The notes beneath the pieces are model-generated. The model saw nothing but the letters and a program-made list of their open reading frames with translations. It did not search any database and was not told the origin of the DNA. The translations under genes were made by a program, and so were the position numbers. Positions 18,194 to 26,906 of a stretch of DNA of 64,000 nucleotides are shown here, in pieces; within the stretch, counting starts at the first letter, position 1, and each line of letters starts with the position of its first letter. This DNA comes from Gammaproteobacteria bacterium (GTDB lineage: Bacteria > Pseudomonadota > Gammaproteobacteria > Thiohalomonadales > Thiohalomonadaceae): the NCBI GenBank assembly GCA_003252455.1, contig QKED01000044.1, positions 39,213 through 103,212 on the forward strand. The letters run 5' to 3'.

Positions 18194-19554
18194 GCCGTCT
18201 CTCCTTGGAGTTGTTGGACGATGGCCTGCAGCTCGGCACTCTTGCCCTCCTTCTGCAGGCGCTCGATGGTGATGAACAGGGCGTGCAGTTGCGCCTCGCA
18301 CTCCGGGTCGGCATACAGGGCATCCACCTTGCGCATCAGGCCGGTATACCCCTCCAGCTCGCTGGGTAGGGCGTCGCGCGGGGTGATGCGCTGCAGCTCC
18401 TGGTCGACCACCGCGCGGCGCAGCCCCTCCATCGCCTCGACGAATTGGGCCTGACTCTCGAAGCGCTCGCGCACCTCCGGCTCCAGCTTCTGCCACAGGT
18501 GGGCCAGGGTGTCGGCCTTGATCACCTTATTGGCGAAGGAGGCGAGGGCCGGGTTGTCGCCCTCCGTCAGCTCCTTCTGGAATACGCGCATGAGCAGTGG
18601 ACTGGCACTGATGAGGGCAAAGCCGGTATTGGAGTCGATCGGGTCGAGGCGCACCACCGCCGGAGAGAAGGGGGCGTGCAGGATGCGGCTCTTCCACTTC
18701 TGGTAGGCGGTGCCGGTATAGCGTCCGGCAAGCCCGACCAGGGCGGCGATGAGGGCGTATTGAGGCACCCCGCTGCCGAGCACAGTGGCGAAGGTGGTCG
18801 AGGCCTTGGTGAACATCTCGGCCAGCGGATTGCCCACCGCGGCACGGGCCCCCTCCTTCATGGCGCCGAGGGCGTCGCCGACCTTTTTCAGCTGCTCGAC
18901 CTTGTCGATACCACTCTCGATCTGTGCCGTGACGCTCTCTACCTTACCGGCCCACTCCTTGGGCAGGAAGCTGGTGAGCAGGCGCCCGGTCTGCACCACC
19001 TTGCGCGCCTGGTCGAGGGTGTTGTCGGTCTCTTCGGCGGCCTGCGCCTGGGTGGTCCGCAGGGCATTGGTCTCCTTGTCCTCGCCTCCGGTAGGCACGG
19101 CGCCGCCACTGCGGCTACCGAAGTAGAAGCCGATGACGGTACCGAGGATGGCGGTGAGGGTCTCGGGGATCTCCTTACCGGTATTGAGCACACCGAGGAA
19201 ACTGATGAGGATGAAGAAGAGGGTCAGGGAGACGATCATCATCGCCAACATGGAGCGGATGGTGCCGGTGGGCAGGCCGGCGGGACTCTGGGCGAAGAGG
19301 TCGAGGCGGTGCTCCTTGACGCAGGTCTCCAGATAGCGCCGCTGCAAGGTAAAGATGAAGGAGGCGAAGGCGCCGAGCATCACCAACGCCAGCACCAGCA
19401 CCAACAGGCTGAGACTCTGGACCGAGAGCACTCCCGCCCCCTTCTCTTCGAGTGCCGCACCCGCCTGCGCCATGACGCTGCAGCTACTCGCCAGGGTGAG
19501 CAGCGCGACCCCGATCCCTACTGCGGCCCTGCCCCCTACTCTTGCGTTGTGCAT
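18190..19554 (-). CDS. Multi-spanning membrane protein of unknown function (holin-like N-terminal part)
   Basis: A 454-residue protein. The ATG at 19554 has GAGGAGG upstream and begins a signal-like segment ending VMAQA (about residue 31). Hydrophobic segments follow at about 47-70, 101-122 and 130-147 (the last is ILGTVIGFYFGSRSGG), then possibly 253-277. Between and after them are soluble helical regions, including an amphipathic stretch at about 160-240. The C-terminal 170 residues look cytoplasmic or periplasmic helical. The short-TM cluster ending GFYFGSR is reminiscent of phage holin-like proteins, but I cannot assign a family. It heads the operon with the lipoprotein and the leaderless transglycosylase. 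Confidence 0.7.
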   Translation of the reverse strand: MHNARVGGRAAVGIGVALLTLASSCSVMAQAGAALEEKGAGVLSVQSLSLLVLVLALVMLGAFASFIFTLQRRYLETCVKEHRLDLFAQSPAGLPTGTIRSMLAMMIVSLTLFFILISFLGVLNTGKEIPETLTAILGTVIGFYFGSRSGGAVPTGGEDKETNALRTTQAQAAEETDNTLDQARKVVQTGRLLTSFLPKEWAGKVESVTAQIESGIDKVEQLKKVGDALGAMKEGARAAVGNPLAEMFTKASTTFATVLGSGVPQYALIAALVGLAGRYTGTAYQKWKSRILHAPFSPAVVRLDPIDSNTGFALISASPLLMRVFQKELTEGDNPALASFANKVIKADTLAHLWQKLEPEVRERFESQAQFVEAMEGLRRAVVDQELQRITPRDALPSELEGYTGLMRKVDALYADPECEAQLHALFITIERLQKEGKSAELQAIVQQLQGETA

Positions 19555-19798
19555 GTTCGCCTCCTCGCCTCTACAACCGGCAACACCCTCCGATAGTACT
19601 GCCCCGGGCCGCATGTGCCAATCTCGGGTCGGGACAAGCCATCGAATCTCGCCCACAAAGCCCTTCGGCGAACGGCGTATTCGGCGTAAAGAGGGCCGCA
19701 CGCACCGGCGTGGCCCCCCACGGTGACACCGCCGACGCCCTTTAGCCGGGTTTCGCGATCTTGTATCCTTGCCCGCTGCCCACGAACCAACATGCCCC

Positions 19799-21025
19799 AT
19801 GCCCAAGCTCGACCCTACTCTGCTCGCCCAACTGAGCGCACAACACGGCCTGCTGCAGGACCTGGTTGCCCACTGTGACCCGCGCCCGCTGCACACTGCC
19901 CCACATCCGGAGTTGCGCCCGCTCGCCTGGTACTTCGTCCACGCGGTCTATACCGAGGCGTATTGGCTGCGCGAGGTACTGCAGGGGGAAGAGACGTTTA
20001 CCGCCCCGCTGCGCCCCTTGATGCACCCCGAGGGGCTGGACGCGGCGCAGTTGGCCGCTGCCTTGCCCCCGGCGGAGCACCTGCTCGCCTGGGGGCGCCA
20101 ACTCCAGGACGACCACCTCATGTGGCTCGCCACCCCCGGCGCCCTTCCAGAGCACCCACTGCTGGAAGAGGGCTACCTGGCCCAGTGGCTGGTGCAGCAG
20201 GGGGCGATGCGCTATGAGGAGATGCTCCAGGTGCTCACCCAGCAGGCGCTCAAGGATCGCCCGCTCAATTACCAGGTGAGTCAACCGCTCAAGGCGTGCG
20301 GCCCGGCGAGCACGAGCAAAGAGGTCGGCAAGGGGTACTTCCGTGTCGGCGGCGACCCCGCCAAGGGGGCACTCGACCTGGAGCTGCCGCCGCAGATGGT
20401 CGAGTTGAGCGCCTTTCGCATCACCACCCAGCCCGTCTCCAACGCCCAGTACCTCGGCTTCATGCAGGCCGGTGGCTACCAGGACGACACGTGGTGGGAC
20501 GCCGCCGGGTGCGCCTGGCGCGAGGCCCAACGCGCCGAGGCGCCACACCCCTGGCGCCGTGACCTGGCCGGCCACTGGTTCGCCGTCGGCCTCAACGGCC
20601 CCTACGACCTGGTGGCCGATGAGCCGGTACTCGGCGTCAGCCGCCACGAGGCAGCGGCCTACGCCCGCTGGGCCGCCAGCCACGAGGCCGAAGGGATGGG
20701 CGGGGCGATCCTGCCCCATGAATACCAGTGGGAGGTGGCCCGACGCCTCGGCAAGCTCGAATCGCACGGGCGTGTCTGGGAGTGGTGCGGCAGCCCGCTG
20801 CATCGCTACAGCGGCTACCAACCACGCCCCGAGATCCCTGCCGACTCGCCCGACGCCCTGCCCTTCGACGCCGCACCCGCGGTGCTGCGCGGCGGCAGCC
20901 TGCACACCCAATTCACCCGCCGACGTCCGAGCGCACGCCACTTCGCCCACCCCGACCGTCGCCTGCTCTTCGCCGGTCTGCGTCTAGTGCTGCCGCCCCT
21001 GCCGGGTTGCGGTATCCTCGATTGA
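19799..21025 (+). CDS. EgtB/SUMF1-like protein (DinB-like + FGE-sulfatase domains)
   Basis: A 408-residue cytoplasmic protein. Residues about 1-150 are DinB-like and residues about 200-400 are of the formylglycine-generating/EgtB type (GHWFAVGLNGPYD, GRVWEWCGSP, VLRGGSLHTQF, FAGLRLV). EgtB relatives are non-haem iron sulfoxide synthases (ergothioneine, selenoneine). Here only the first DinB His is apparent (H48 in VHAVYTE). The usual second motif HxxxHxE appears by eye as QGAMRYE (134-140), so two iron ligands seem lost. ATG 19799 is preferred to an in-frame TTG at 19769; neither has a clear ribosome binding site. No egtD-like methyltransferase is adjacent, so its function is open. Confidence 0.8.
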   Translation: MPKLDPTLLAQLSAQHGLLQDLVAHCDPRPLHTAPHPELRPLAWYFVHAVYTEAYWLREVLQGEETFTAPLRPLMHPEGLDAAQLAAALPPAEHLLAWGRQLQDDHLMWLATPGALPEHPLLEEGYLAQWLVQQGAMRYEEMLQVLTQQALKDRPLNYQVSQPLKACGPASTSKEVGKGYFRVGGDPAKGALDLELPPQMVELSAFRITTQPVSNAQYLGFMQAGGYQDDTWWDAAGCAWREAQRAEAPHPWRRDLAGHWFAVGLNGPYDLVADEPVLGVSRHEAAAYARWAASHEAEGMGGAILPHEYQWEVARRLGKLESHGRVWEWCGSPLHRYSGYQPRPEIPADSPDALPFDAAPAVLRGGSLHTQFTRRRPSARHFAHPDRRLLFAGLRLVLPPLPGCGILD

Positions 21026-21045
21026 GCCCACGCCCGGAGTCGACC

Positions 21046-21768
21046 ATGCCCTACGCCTTGCGCCCCCTGCTACTACTGCTCCTCACCCTCGTCGCCGTCC
21101 CGAGTCTGGCGGAGACGCGTTGGTACAAGGTCGAGGTGGTGATCTTCGCCCACAACGACGCCACCGCCCTCAACGAGGAGTATTGGTCGAGCGAGGTGAG
21201 CCCGCCGCCCCTGGCCGGGGCGGTGGAGATGCGCAACGCCAACGAGGGTGGGCGTACCCCCTTCACCCTGCTCCCCGAGAGTCAGATGGGGCTCAACGGC
21301 GTGGTCAAACGGCTGGAGGAGTCCCCCGCCACCCAACCGCTGTTACACTTCGCCTGGTACCAGCCGGGGTTGCCGCGCAACCGCGCGGTCACCGTGCATG
21401 TACACGACGACATGGGCAAGGTGCGCGTCACCGCACCGCTCACCCCGCTACTCGGCTATCAACTTCCGGTGTGGCAAGACGACACCCTGCCCGAGCGCCT
21501 CTCCACCATCGAGGGGACCCTGCGCCTGAGCCTGGCTCGCTATCTGCACCTCGACAGTGACCTGGTCTACACCAAGTCCTTTACCCGCACCATCACCCCG
21601 GCACCGGCCCCCGCGGGCAGCCCACAGACCGCCGCCGCACTGCCCCAACAGATCACCTCCAGCTACCGCTTCAGACTGCACGAGTCCCGCCGCATGCGCT
21701 CCAAGGACCTGCACTACATCGACCACCCGATGTTCGGGATGCTGGTGAAGGTCACACCACTGCAATAA
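21046..21768 (+). CDS. csiV: CsiV-family exported protein
   Basis: A 240-residue protein with a signal peptide ending SLAE (about residue 21). The mature protein begins RWYKVEVVIFAHND, the hallmark of the CsiV family. It ends with RRMRSKDLHYIDHPMFGML, the conserved C-terminal segment. CsiV of Vibrio is a periplasmic peptidoglycan-binding protein needed in some species for resistance to D-amino acids and detergents. Here it follows the EgtB-like gene by about 20 bp with a GGAG site, so co-transcription is plausible, although the products have no obvious link. A long hairpin follows the stop. Confidence 0.85.
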   Translation: MPYALRPLLLLLLTLVAVPSLAETRWYKVEVVIFAHNDATALNEEYWSSEVSPPPLAGAVEMRNANEGGRTPFTLLPESQMGLNGVVKRLEESPATQPLLHFAWYQPGLPRNRAVTVHVHDDMGKVRVTAPLTPLLGYQLPVWQDDTLPERLSTIEGTLRLSLARYLHLDSDLVYTKSFTRTITPAPAPAGSPQTAAALPQQITSSYRFRLHESRRMRSKDLHYIDHPMFGMLVKVTPLQ

Positions 21769-21814
21769 GGGTGAGATGGCTCACGCACACTGTGTGAGCT
21801 ATCTCTCGTCACCC
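21769..21814 (+). terminator. Long imperfect hairpin after csiV
   Basis: gagatggctcac (21773-21784) pairs with gtgagctatctc (21794-21805) through 12 bp including one G-U, and an outer gggt/accc adds four more pairs after a bulge. No U-run follows. It may be a Rho-type or mRNA-stabilising structure rather than a classic terminator. Confidence 0.4.
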
Positions 21815-21903
21815 TCTCTGAGGCGGTTAGTTAGGTTGACCCGCTAGTCAGCATTGGTCATATTCCCGACCGCCTCTCCTCCCCCTGCGTAAACGGAGTT
21901 CAC

Positions 21904-22170
21904 ATGCGTAGCCTCGTCCTGATCCTCGCCCTGCTGACCACCACCTTGGCCCATGCCGAAAACGTCCTGCGCGTGCGCGGCGCCGCCTACCTGGAGAAGG
22001 GCGACAAGACCTATCTTTCCACCTCCGGGGTGAGCGTGACCAAGGGTGAGGTGGTACTGCTCGGCGAGGCCGACACCCCCGAGGCCGCACCGATACTGCG
22101 TGCCGAGGTGCTCAATGCCATGGGTGCAGGGGCGCTGGTCAAGGTGCTCGGCCCCATCGAGACACCATGA
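21904..22170 (+). CDS. Small exported protein, unknown
   Basis: An 88-residue protein with a clear signal peptide (MRSLVLILALLTTTLAHAE, cleavage after about residue 18). The mature part is about 70 residues, contains no Cys and alternates short beta-like stretches (VLRVRGAAYLE, VSVTKGEVVLLGE). It could be a small SH3-like or OB-like periplasmic domain, but I recognise no family. The ORF is preceded by CGGAG at good spacing. It lies between csiV and selO and may be transcribed with either. Its reality rests on the signal peptide and ribosome binding site. Confidence 0.6.
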   Translation: MRSLVLILALLTTTLAHAENVLRVRGAAYLEKGDKTYLSTSGVSVTKGEVVLLGEADTPEAAPILRAEVLNAMGAGALVKVLGPIETP

Positions 22171-22222
22171 GCATACGCCGCAACGGTTGAAAGCTCGCAC
22201 GCGGGGCACCATCAGATGCCCC

Positions 22223-23710
22223 ATGAAACGCTTCGAACAGCTCACTTACTCCAACAGCTTCGCCCGCCTCGCCGAGGGCCAGTTCCACGTCCCCGTGGTT
22301 CCGCACCCGCTGCAGGGCAGTCGACTGCTCCACACCAACGCACAGACCGCCGCCGTGCTCGGCCTCGACCTCTCCGGTCACAGCGAAGAGGAGCTGCACG
22401 CCTACTTCAGCGGACGGCGCCCATTGCCCGGTTGCATCCCCCGCGCCACGGTCTACGCCGGTCACCAGTTCGGCTACTTCGTGCCGCAACTGGGGGATGG
22501 GCGCGCCCTACTCATGGGTGAGGTACGCGGGGCCGACGGCGAGAGCTGGGAGCTGCAGCTCAAGGGCTCGGGTCGTACCCCCTTCTCGCGCCAGGGTGAT
22601 GGTCGTGCCGTGCTGCGCTCGACGATTCGTGAGTACCTCTGCAGCCAGGCGATGGTCGGGCTCGGCATCCCCACCACGCGCGCCCTCGCCCTGGTCGGCA
22701 GTGACGAGCCGGTGCGTCGCGAGCGCGAAGAGCGCGCAGCGATGCTGGTGCGAGTGGCACCGAGTCACATCCGTTTCGGCCACTTCGAGTACTTCTTCCA
22801 CCGGCGCAAGCGCGAACCGCTCAAGGCCCTGGCCGACTTCGTCATCGACCAGCACTACCCCGAGGTGCGCGACGACGGCCTGCCCTACCTTTCGCTCTTC
22901 GAGCAGGTGGTCGAGCGCACCGCACACCTCATCGCGCGCTGGCAGTTGGCCGGTTTCGCCCACGGGGTGATGAACACCGACAACATGTCGATCCTCGGTC
23001 TTACCCTCGACTATGGCCCGTACGGCTTCATGGATAATTTCGATCCGGGCTACGTCTGCAATCACAGCGACTACGAGGGGCGTTACGCCTACGACCAGCA
23101 GCCCTATATCGCGCAGTGGAATCTGAGCCGCCTCGGCCAGACGCTCCTGCACCTCTTCGACGACACCCCGGCGTGTGCGGCGGAGATGGCCAACGGTGTG
23201 CTCGGCACCTTCGAGGCACGCTTTTACTACCACTACGAGCAGGGGCTCAACGCCAAACTCGGCTTAGTGGCGCGCGAGGCGGACGACTTCGACCTGGGCA
23301 TGGAGCTGCTGGAGTGGATGGGTGAGTACCAAGTGGACTACACCCGCCTGTTTCGCGCCCTCGGTGACGTGAGCCGTGACGCCAAGGCCCCGCTCCCCAT
23401 CGACCTCGCCCCCCCCGAGGCACTCGCCGCACTCCACCCCTGGCTGCGGGCCTACCGCAAGCGTCTGACCCTGGAGGGGCGGGGCGACAGCGAGCGCCGG
23501 GCGGCGATGGAGCGGGTCAACCCCCTCTACATCCTGCGTAATCACCTGGCGCAACAGGCGATCAGCGCGGCCGAGAGTGGCCATATGGGGGAGATGGAGC
23601 GCCTCTTCGAACTGCTCAGCGACCCCTTCACGGCGCGTCCCGGGGCCGAGGCCTATGCCGCGGCCGCACCGGCCTGGAGTAAACAGTTGCTGATCAGCTG
23701 CTCCTCCTGA
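22223..23710 (+). CDS. selO: Protein adenylyltransferase SelO
   Basis: A 495-residue pseudokinase-fold AMPylase that transfers AMP to Ser/Thr/Tyr of proteins in redox-stress responses. Family motifs are clear: YAGHQFGYFVPQLGDGRA, LKGSGRTPFSRQGDGRAVL (nucleotide-binding Lys), HGVMNTDNMS (metal and catalytic region) and YGFMDNFDP. The start ATG 22223 (MKRFEQL) gives the standard N-terminus; an ATG at 22216 is out of frame. The C-terminus ends SCSS, so the position that is selenocysteine in eukaryotic SelO is a Cys codon (tgc), and no UGA recoding is involved. Confidence 0.96.
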   Translation: MKRFEQLTYSNSFARLAEGQFHVPVVPHPLQGSRLLHTNAQTAAVLGLDLSGHSEEELHAYFSGRRPLPGCIPRATVYAGHQFGYFVPQLGDGRALLMGEVRGADGESWELQLKGSGRTPFSRQGDGRAVLRSTIREYLCSQAMVGLGIPTTRALALVGSDEPVRREREERAAMLVRVAPSHIRFGHFEYFFHRRKREPLKALADFVIDQHYPEVRDDGLPYLSLFEQVVERTAHLIARWQLAGFAHGVMNTDNMSILGLTLDYGPYGFMDNFDPGYVCNHSDYEGRYAYDQQPYIAQWNLSRLGQTLLHLFDDTPACAAEMANGVLGTFEARFYYHYEQGLNAKLGLVAREADDFDLGMELLEWMGEYQVDYTRLFRALGDVSRDAKAPLPIDLAPPEALAALHPWLRAYRKRLTLEGRGDSERRAAMERVNPLYILRNHLAQQAISAAESGHMGEMERLFELLSDPFTARPGAEAYAAAAPAWSKQLLISCSS

Positions 23711-23836
23711 GGAGATGTAGGCAGGCCGCCTGCGGTCAGCGTGCCATCCCGGCCCCCCTACGGGGCGATCTGCGGTACCATCCCCGCCTCTTGCCTTACA
23801 CATACGCCACCCGCACACACGAGGTATCGCCCGCCG

Positions 23837-24286
23837 ATGTTCGACTTCGAGATCAACACCACGCAAAACCCCCTGGAGCACCACATCCGTGCGGCGGAGG
23901 CGGGCCAGCTCGACCCGATGGCGCTGATGCAGGCGGTGCTCGACGCGCAGATCTTTCTGCCGGTGCGCGACAAATACAACATCGGTGGCCTGCAGAGTTC
24001 GGACAAGGCGGAGCTGTTGGTGATCGAGGAGGAGGAGAGTGGCCTGCAGGTGGTGATCGCCTTCACCTCGCCCGACCGCGCACGCGACTTCCTGCGCGAC
24101 TTCCCCGAGTACAAGGGGGGGCTACTCACCGAATTTCACTGGCTGCTCGATCGCCTCGGTGGCGGTGTGGCGGTGAGTCTCAATCCGGGCCTGGAGGTGG
24201 GTCTGGACATAGACCCGGAGACCCTCGATGGCCTACGCCACCTGCGTGCCAGCGCGCACGCAGATAGCGGCGCAGAGCAGGAGTAG
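23837..24286 (+). CDS. SseB-family protein
   Basis: A 149-residue cytoplasmic protein with one SseB-type domain: a helical N-terminus (NPLEHHIRAAEAG), DAQIFLPV, EEESGLQVVIAFTSPDRARDF and GVAVSLNPGLEVGLDI. In Escherichia coli SseB is linked to serine sensitivity and its biochemical role is unclear; the domain also occurs in type III secretion contexts. Here it stands alone after selO, with about 125 bp between, and converges with the ferredoxin-reductase gene, one base away from its stop. Confidence 0.8.
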   Translation: MFDFEINTTQNPLEHHIRAAEAGQLDPMALMQAVLDAQIFLPVRDKYNIGGLQSSDKAELLVIEEEESGLQVVIAFTSPDRARDFLRDFPEYKGGLLTEFHWLLDRLGGGVAVSLNPGLEVGLDIDPETLDGLRHLRASAHADSGAEQE

Positions 24287-24287
24287 G

Positions 24288-25286
24288 CTAGATACCGCAG
24301 CCGTGCTGGGTAATGAGGTGATGCCCCGGCACACCATCGGCCAGCGCGGCAGCGACCACCGCCTCCACCGTCGGGTCGTCCCCGGCCAGATAGATGTCCA
24401 CCTCTCCCAGGGCGCGCCACGCCGGGCGTAGCTCCTCCACCACCTGGATCGAACCGCCGCGATGGGCGTGGCTCGGGCTGAGCACGCGTGGGTAGTAGGT
24501 AAAGTCGTCGAGCGCCAAGGTCCAGGAGTGGCAGTAATTGGCCTGATAGTGGCCGCTCGGGGTGTGGGTGTACCAGTAGAGGCGGATCGGTTGCGACACC
24601 TCCAGGGCGATGGCGTGCTCGATGAGGCTCTTGATCGGCGCAAAGCCGGTCTCCAGTGCCACCATGATCATCGGTCGCCGCGAGCCCTCATCCAGCGTAA
24701 AGCGGCCACAGGGCCCCTCCAACCCCACCTTGGTGCCCGGTTTGAGCTGATTGAAGATCAGATCGTTGAGCGGCTCTCCACGCTGGCGGCGCACGTGAAA
24801 CTCCAGCATCAGACCGTTGCACGGGCAACTGGCGATGGGCAGGGTGAGCGTGGGATAGCCCTCGAAGGTGAGGCGTGCCGACTGTCCCGCGAGAAAACGC
24901 AGTGTGCGTGTGCGCGGTGTGCGTACCGTGAGGGCCAGGTAGTCGTCACTGAGGCGGGTCAGCTTGCGTACCTGGGCGTCGATCTGCTGCAGCGGGATAT
25001 CGTCGGGGGAGTTGGCCGTGAGCGCCTCCAGGCGCAGGTCGCTGCGCGGGGTGCTGCTGCACATGAGCACCATGCCGAGCAGCTTCTCGGCCTCGGTGAG
25101 GCGGTAGTCGTGGGGGTGGCGCTTGACCTCGCCCTGTAGCAACTTGGCACGGCAATCACCGCAGGTGCCAGCGGCACAGTGGTGGTTGACGTTGATGCCG
25201 CAGCGTAGCGCTGCTTCGAGTAGGGTCTCGTGCGCCTCGCAGGCGAAGGTCTGGCCACTGGGGGAGAGGGTGACGTGGAAGCTCAT
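24288..25286 (-). CDS. 2Fe-2S ferredoxin / FAD-NAD(P)H oxidoreductase
   Basis: A 332-residue electron-transfer flavoprotein. Residues 1-90 are a plant-type ferredoxin with the cluster pattern CAAGTCGDC followed by a Cys in LMCSS. Residues about 95-200 are a ferredoxin-reductase FAD domain. The remainder is a NAD-binding domain ending with the terminal HGCGI. This three-domain order is that of phenol/toluene monooxygenase reductases and CDP-6-deoxyglucoseen reductase. No oxygenase or sugar dehydratase is adjacent, so the electron acceptor is unknown. It follows the HTH/coiled-coil gene by one base, so it is certainly co-transcribed with it. Confidence 0.85.
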   Translation of the reverse strand: MSFHVTLSPSGQTFACEAHETLLEAALRCGINVNHHCAAGTCGDCRAKLLQGEVKRHPHDYRLTEAEKLLGMVLMCSSTPRSDLRLEALTANSPDDIPLQQIDAQVRKLTRLSDDYLALTVRTPRTRTLRFLAGQSARLTFEGYPTLTLPIASCPCNGLMLEFHVRRQRGEPLNDLIFNQLKPGTKVGLEGPCGRFTLDEGSRRPMIMVALETGFAPIKSLIEHAIALEVSQPIRLYWYTHTPSGHYQANYCHSWTLALDDFTYYPRVLSPSHAHRGGSIQVVEELRPAWRALGEVDIYLAGDDPTVEAVVAAALADGVPGHHLITQHGCGI

Positions 25287-25287
25287 C

Positions 25288-25719
25288 TCACTGCCTCATC
25301 GCCTGCACCAGCCACTGGTTGATCTCGCGTACGGTCTCGCGCCGCACGGGGTCGTCACTCGCCTGCATCTCGGCCAGCTTGTGCAATAGATGGTCGAGCA
25401 GTTCGCGATTGCGCTTGGCATTCCCCTTTTCCACCTCCAGGCGCACCTGGGCACGCTTGAGGCGGTTCTCCAGCTCGTCGCTGTCGGGCGTGACCACCGC
25501 ACTGACGCGCCGCCCGAAGGCACTGGCGCGGATGTGCTCCACCTCGCTGACCGCACGGTTGCGCTCCATGGCCAGGGCCGGGAAGCGCTCCTTGAGCAGG
25601 TCCAGGTCGACCTGCCCCTCGAAGCTTGGCAGTTCGCCGTCGTGGATCAGCTTCTGCAGCAGGCTCCGTTTGACCCCCAGGGTGCGCGAGGCGATTCCGA
25701 GTTTGACGTAGGCGGTCAT
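25288..25719 (-). CDS. HTH and coiled-coil protein, unknown
   Basis: A 143-residue protein with a strong AAAGGAGAG site. Residues about 5-40 resemble a MerR/excisionase-type winged helix (LGVKRSLLQKLIHDGELPSFEGQVDL). Residues about 65-130 are a charged, probably coiled-coil helix region (ELENRLKRAQVRLEVEKGN). There is no Cys cluster, so an Fe-S sensor is unlikely. It sits one base upstream of the ferredoxin-reductase. It might be its regulator or a DNA-binding adaptor, but no family function can be assigned. Confidence 0.65.
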   Translation of the reverse strand: MTAYVKLGIASRTLGVKRSLLQKLIHDGELPSFEGQVDLDLLKERFPALAMERNRAVSEVEHIRASAFGRRVSAVVTPDSDELENRLKRAQVRLEVEKGNAKRNRELLDHLLHKLAEMQASDDPVRRETVREINQWLVQAMRQ

Positions 25720-25787
25720 AGGCTCTCCTTTCGCGCGTATCGATGACCTCCGCGTATCTACAAACTAAAGCGCGTGGGTGGGGAGAA

Positions 25788-26732
25788 TCAACCCCCACCG
25801 GCAGCCGTAGGTGATCCCAGGCCATAGGCGTCGCTGTTCTCCCCGTCGAACAGCTCGCAGAGCCAGGCCACGAAGGCAGTGAGCTCGCGGGTCATGAGCA
25901 CGAAGTCGGCATCGAACCGCGCCAGGTCGTCGTCGATCGGATCGGACTCCTCCAGCAGGTCGTCACCAAAGCCGAGGCGGCGCACACAGAGGGTCTCGTC
26001 GATGAGGCCGGAGACGCGTTCGCCCCAATCGATGGCCAGCTTGACCACCTCTTTGCCGGCCTCCAGGTGGGCGCGCACCTCGTCGGCGGTCAGCTCCTGA
26101 CGGCGACAGCGCACCACACCTCCCTCCTCGCCCGGCTCACGCAACTCGCACTCATTGCCCAGATAGAGCCCCTCGGGTAGTGGCTCATCACTCGCCACCC
26201 ACTGGGTCATGCGACTCACCACCGGGGCCTTGAGCTGCGGCGGCACCACCGGTAGCGAACCGAGACACTGACGCAGCAGGGAGATGAACTCCTCGGCCAT
26301 CTTGTTCGAGGTGGTATTGATCACCAACCAGCCGTCCGGGGTGAGGTAACCCATGCAACTGGCGGCGCGTGAGAAGGCACGCGGCAGCAACTCGAAGATG
26401 ACCTGATCCTTCATCTCGGCCTTCTCCTTGCGCCCCACCTTGCGCCCCTGCTCCTCCTCGATCTGCGCTACTTTGTCGTCGAGGAACTCACGCACCACGC
26501 CACCGGGAAGGATCTTCTCCTCGCGCTTGAGGCGCAGCAGACGATAGCCGCCGGCGGCGTAGAGTAGATGGCCGTGGGACTCCCCGTCGTAGGGTGCGAC
26601 CCAGCCGACCCGTGCCGTCTCCAGGCTGCCGATAGGGGCGCTGCGTGTCTCCTCCAGGGCGGCGGCGAAGGCCTCGTCGCTCAGTTCGATGGGCTTGGTG
26701 AGACGGTAGAGGCGTAGATTTTTAAACCACAT
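25788..26732 (-). CDS. rdgC: Recombination-associated protein RdgC
   Basis: A 314-residue ring-forming DNA-binding protein that modulates RecA by competing for DNA. Characteristic features are the N-terminal MWFKNLRLYRLTKP, the motif FELLPRAFSRAA (about 113-124), LVINTTSNKMAEEF and DFVLMTRELTAF near the C-terminus. E. coli RdgC has 303 residues, so the length fits with a short C-terminal extension. It stands alone with about 175 bp upstream that holds no other gene. Confidence 0.96.
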   Translation of the reverse strand: MWFKNLRLYRLTKPIELSDEAFAAALEETRSAPIGSLETARVGWVAPYDGESHGHLLYAAGGYRLLRLKREEKILPGGVVREFLDDKVAQIEEEQGRKVGRKEKAEMKDQVIFELLPRAFSRAASCMGYLTPDGWLVINTTSNKMAEEFISLLRQCLGSLPVVPPQLKAPVVSRMTQWVASDEPLPEGLYLGNECELREPGEEGGVVRCRRQELTADEVRAHLEAGKEVVKLAIDWGERVSGLIDETLCVRRLGFGDDLLEESDPIDDDLARFDADFVLMTRELTAFVAWLCELFDGENSDAYGLGSPTAAGGG

Positions 26733-26906
26733 GGGGCGGGCTCCTTCAGGACGGGGCGTGCATTATGGGTGATGCTGGCGGTCTGGGCCAGCGAGCTGAG
26801 GGCCTTCTCGACAGCCCCGCGCGCCGCCAAGGGGTGCAGCCAGCGGCCGAACAGAAAAGATCCCCTACCCCCTTGATGTGTGCACGGGAGTACCCACTTG
26901 AGAGGT

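Noticed and set aside
17498..18496. 332-codon reading of the lipoprotein gene
   Set aside because: The upstream part overlaps the membrane protein gene in another frame and hides the lipobox; ATG 18193 forms the ATGA overlap.
19742..20950. 402-codon open frame on the minus strand opposite the EgtB-like gene
   Set aside because: The plus-strand frame has two recognisable domains; the minus frame has none and no ribosome binding site.
23699..23710. Possible selenocysteine at the end of selO
   Set aside because: The codons are tgc tcc tcc tga, so Cys-Ser-Ser then stop; no in-frame UGA and no need for a SECIS.
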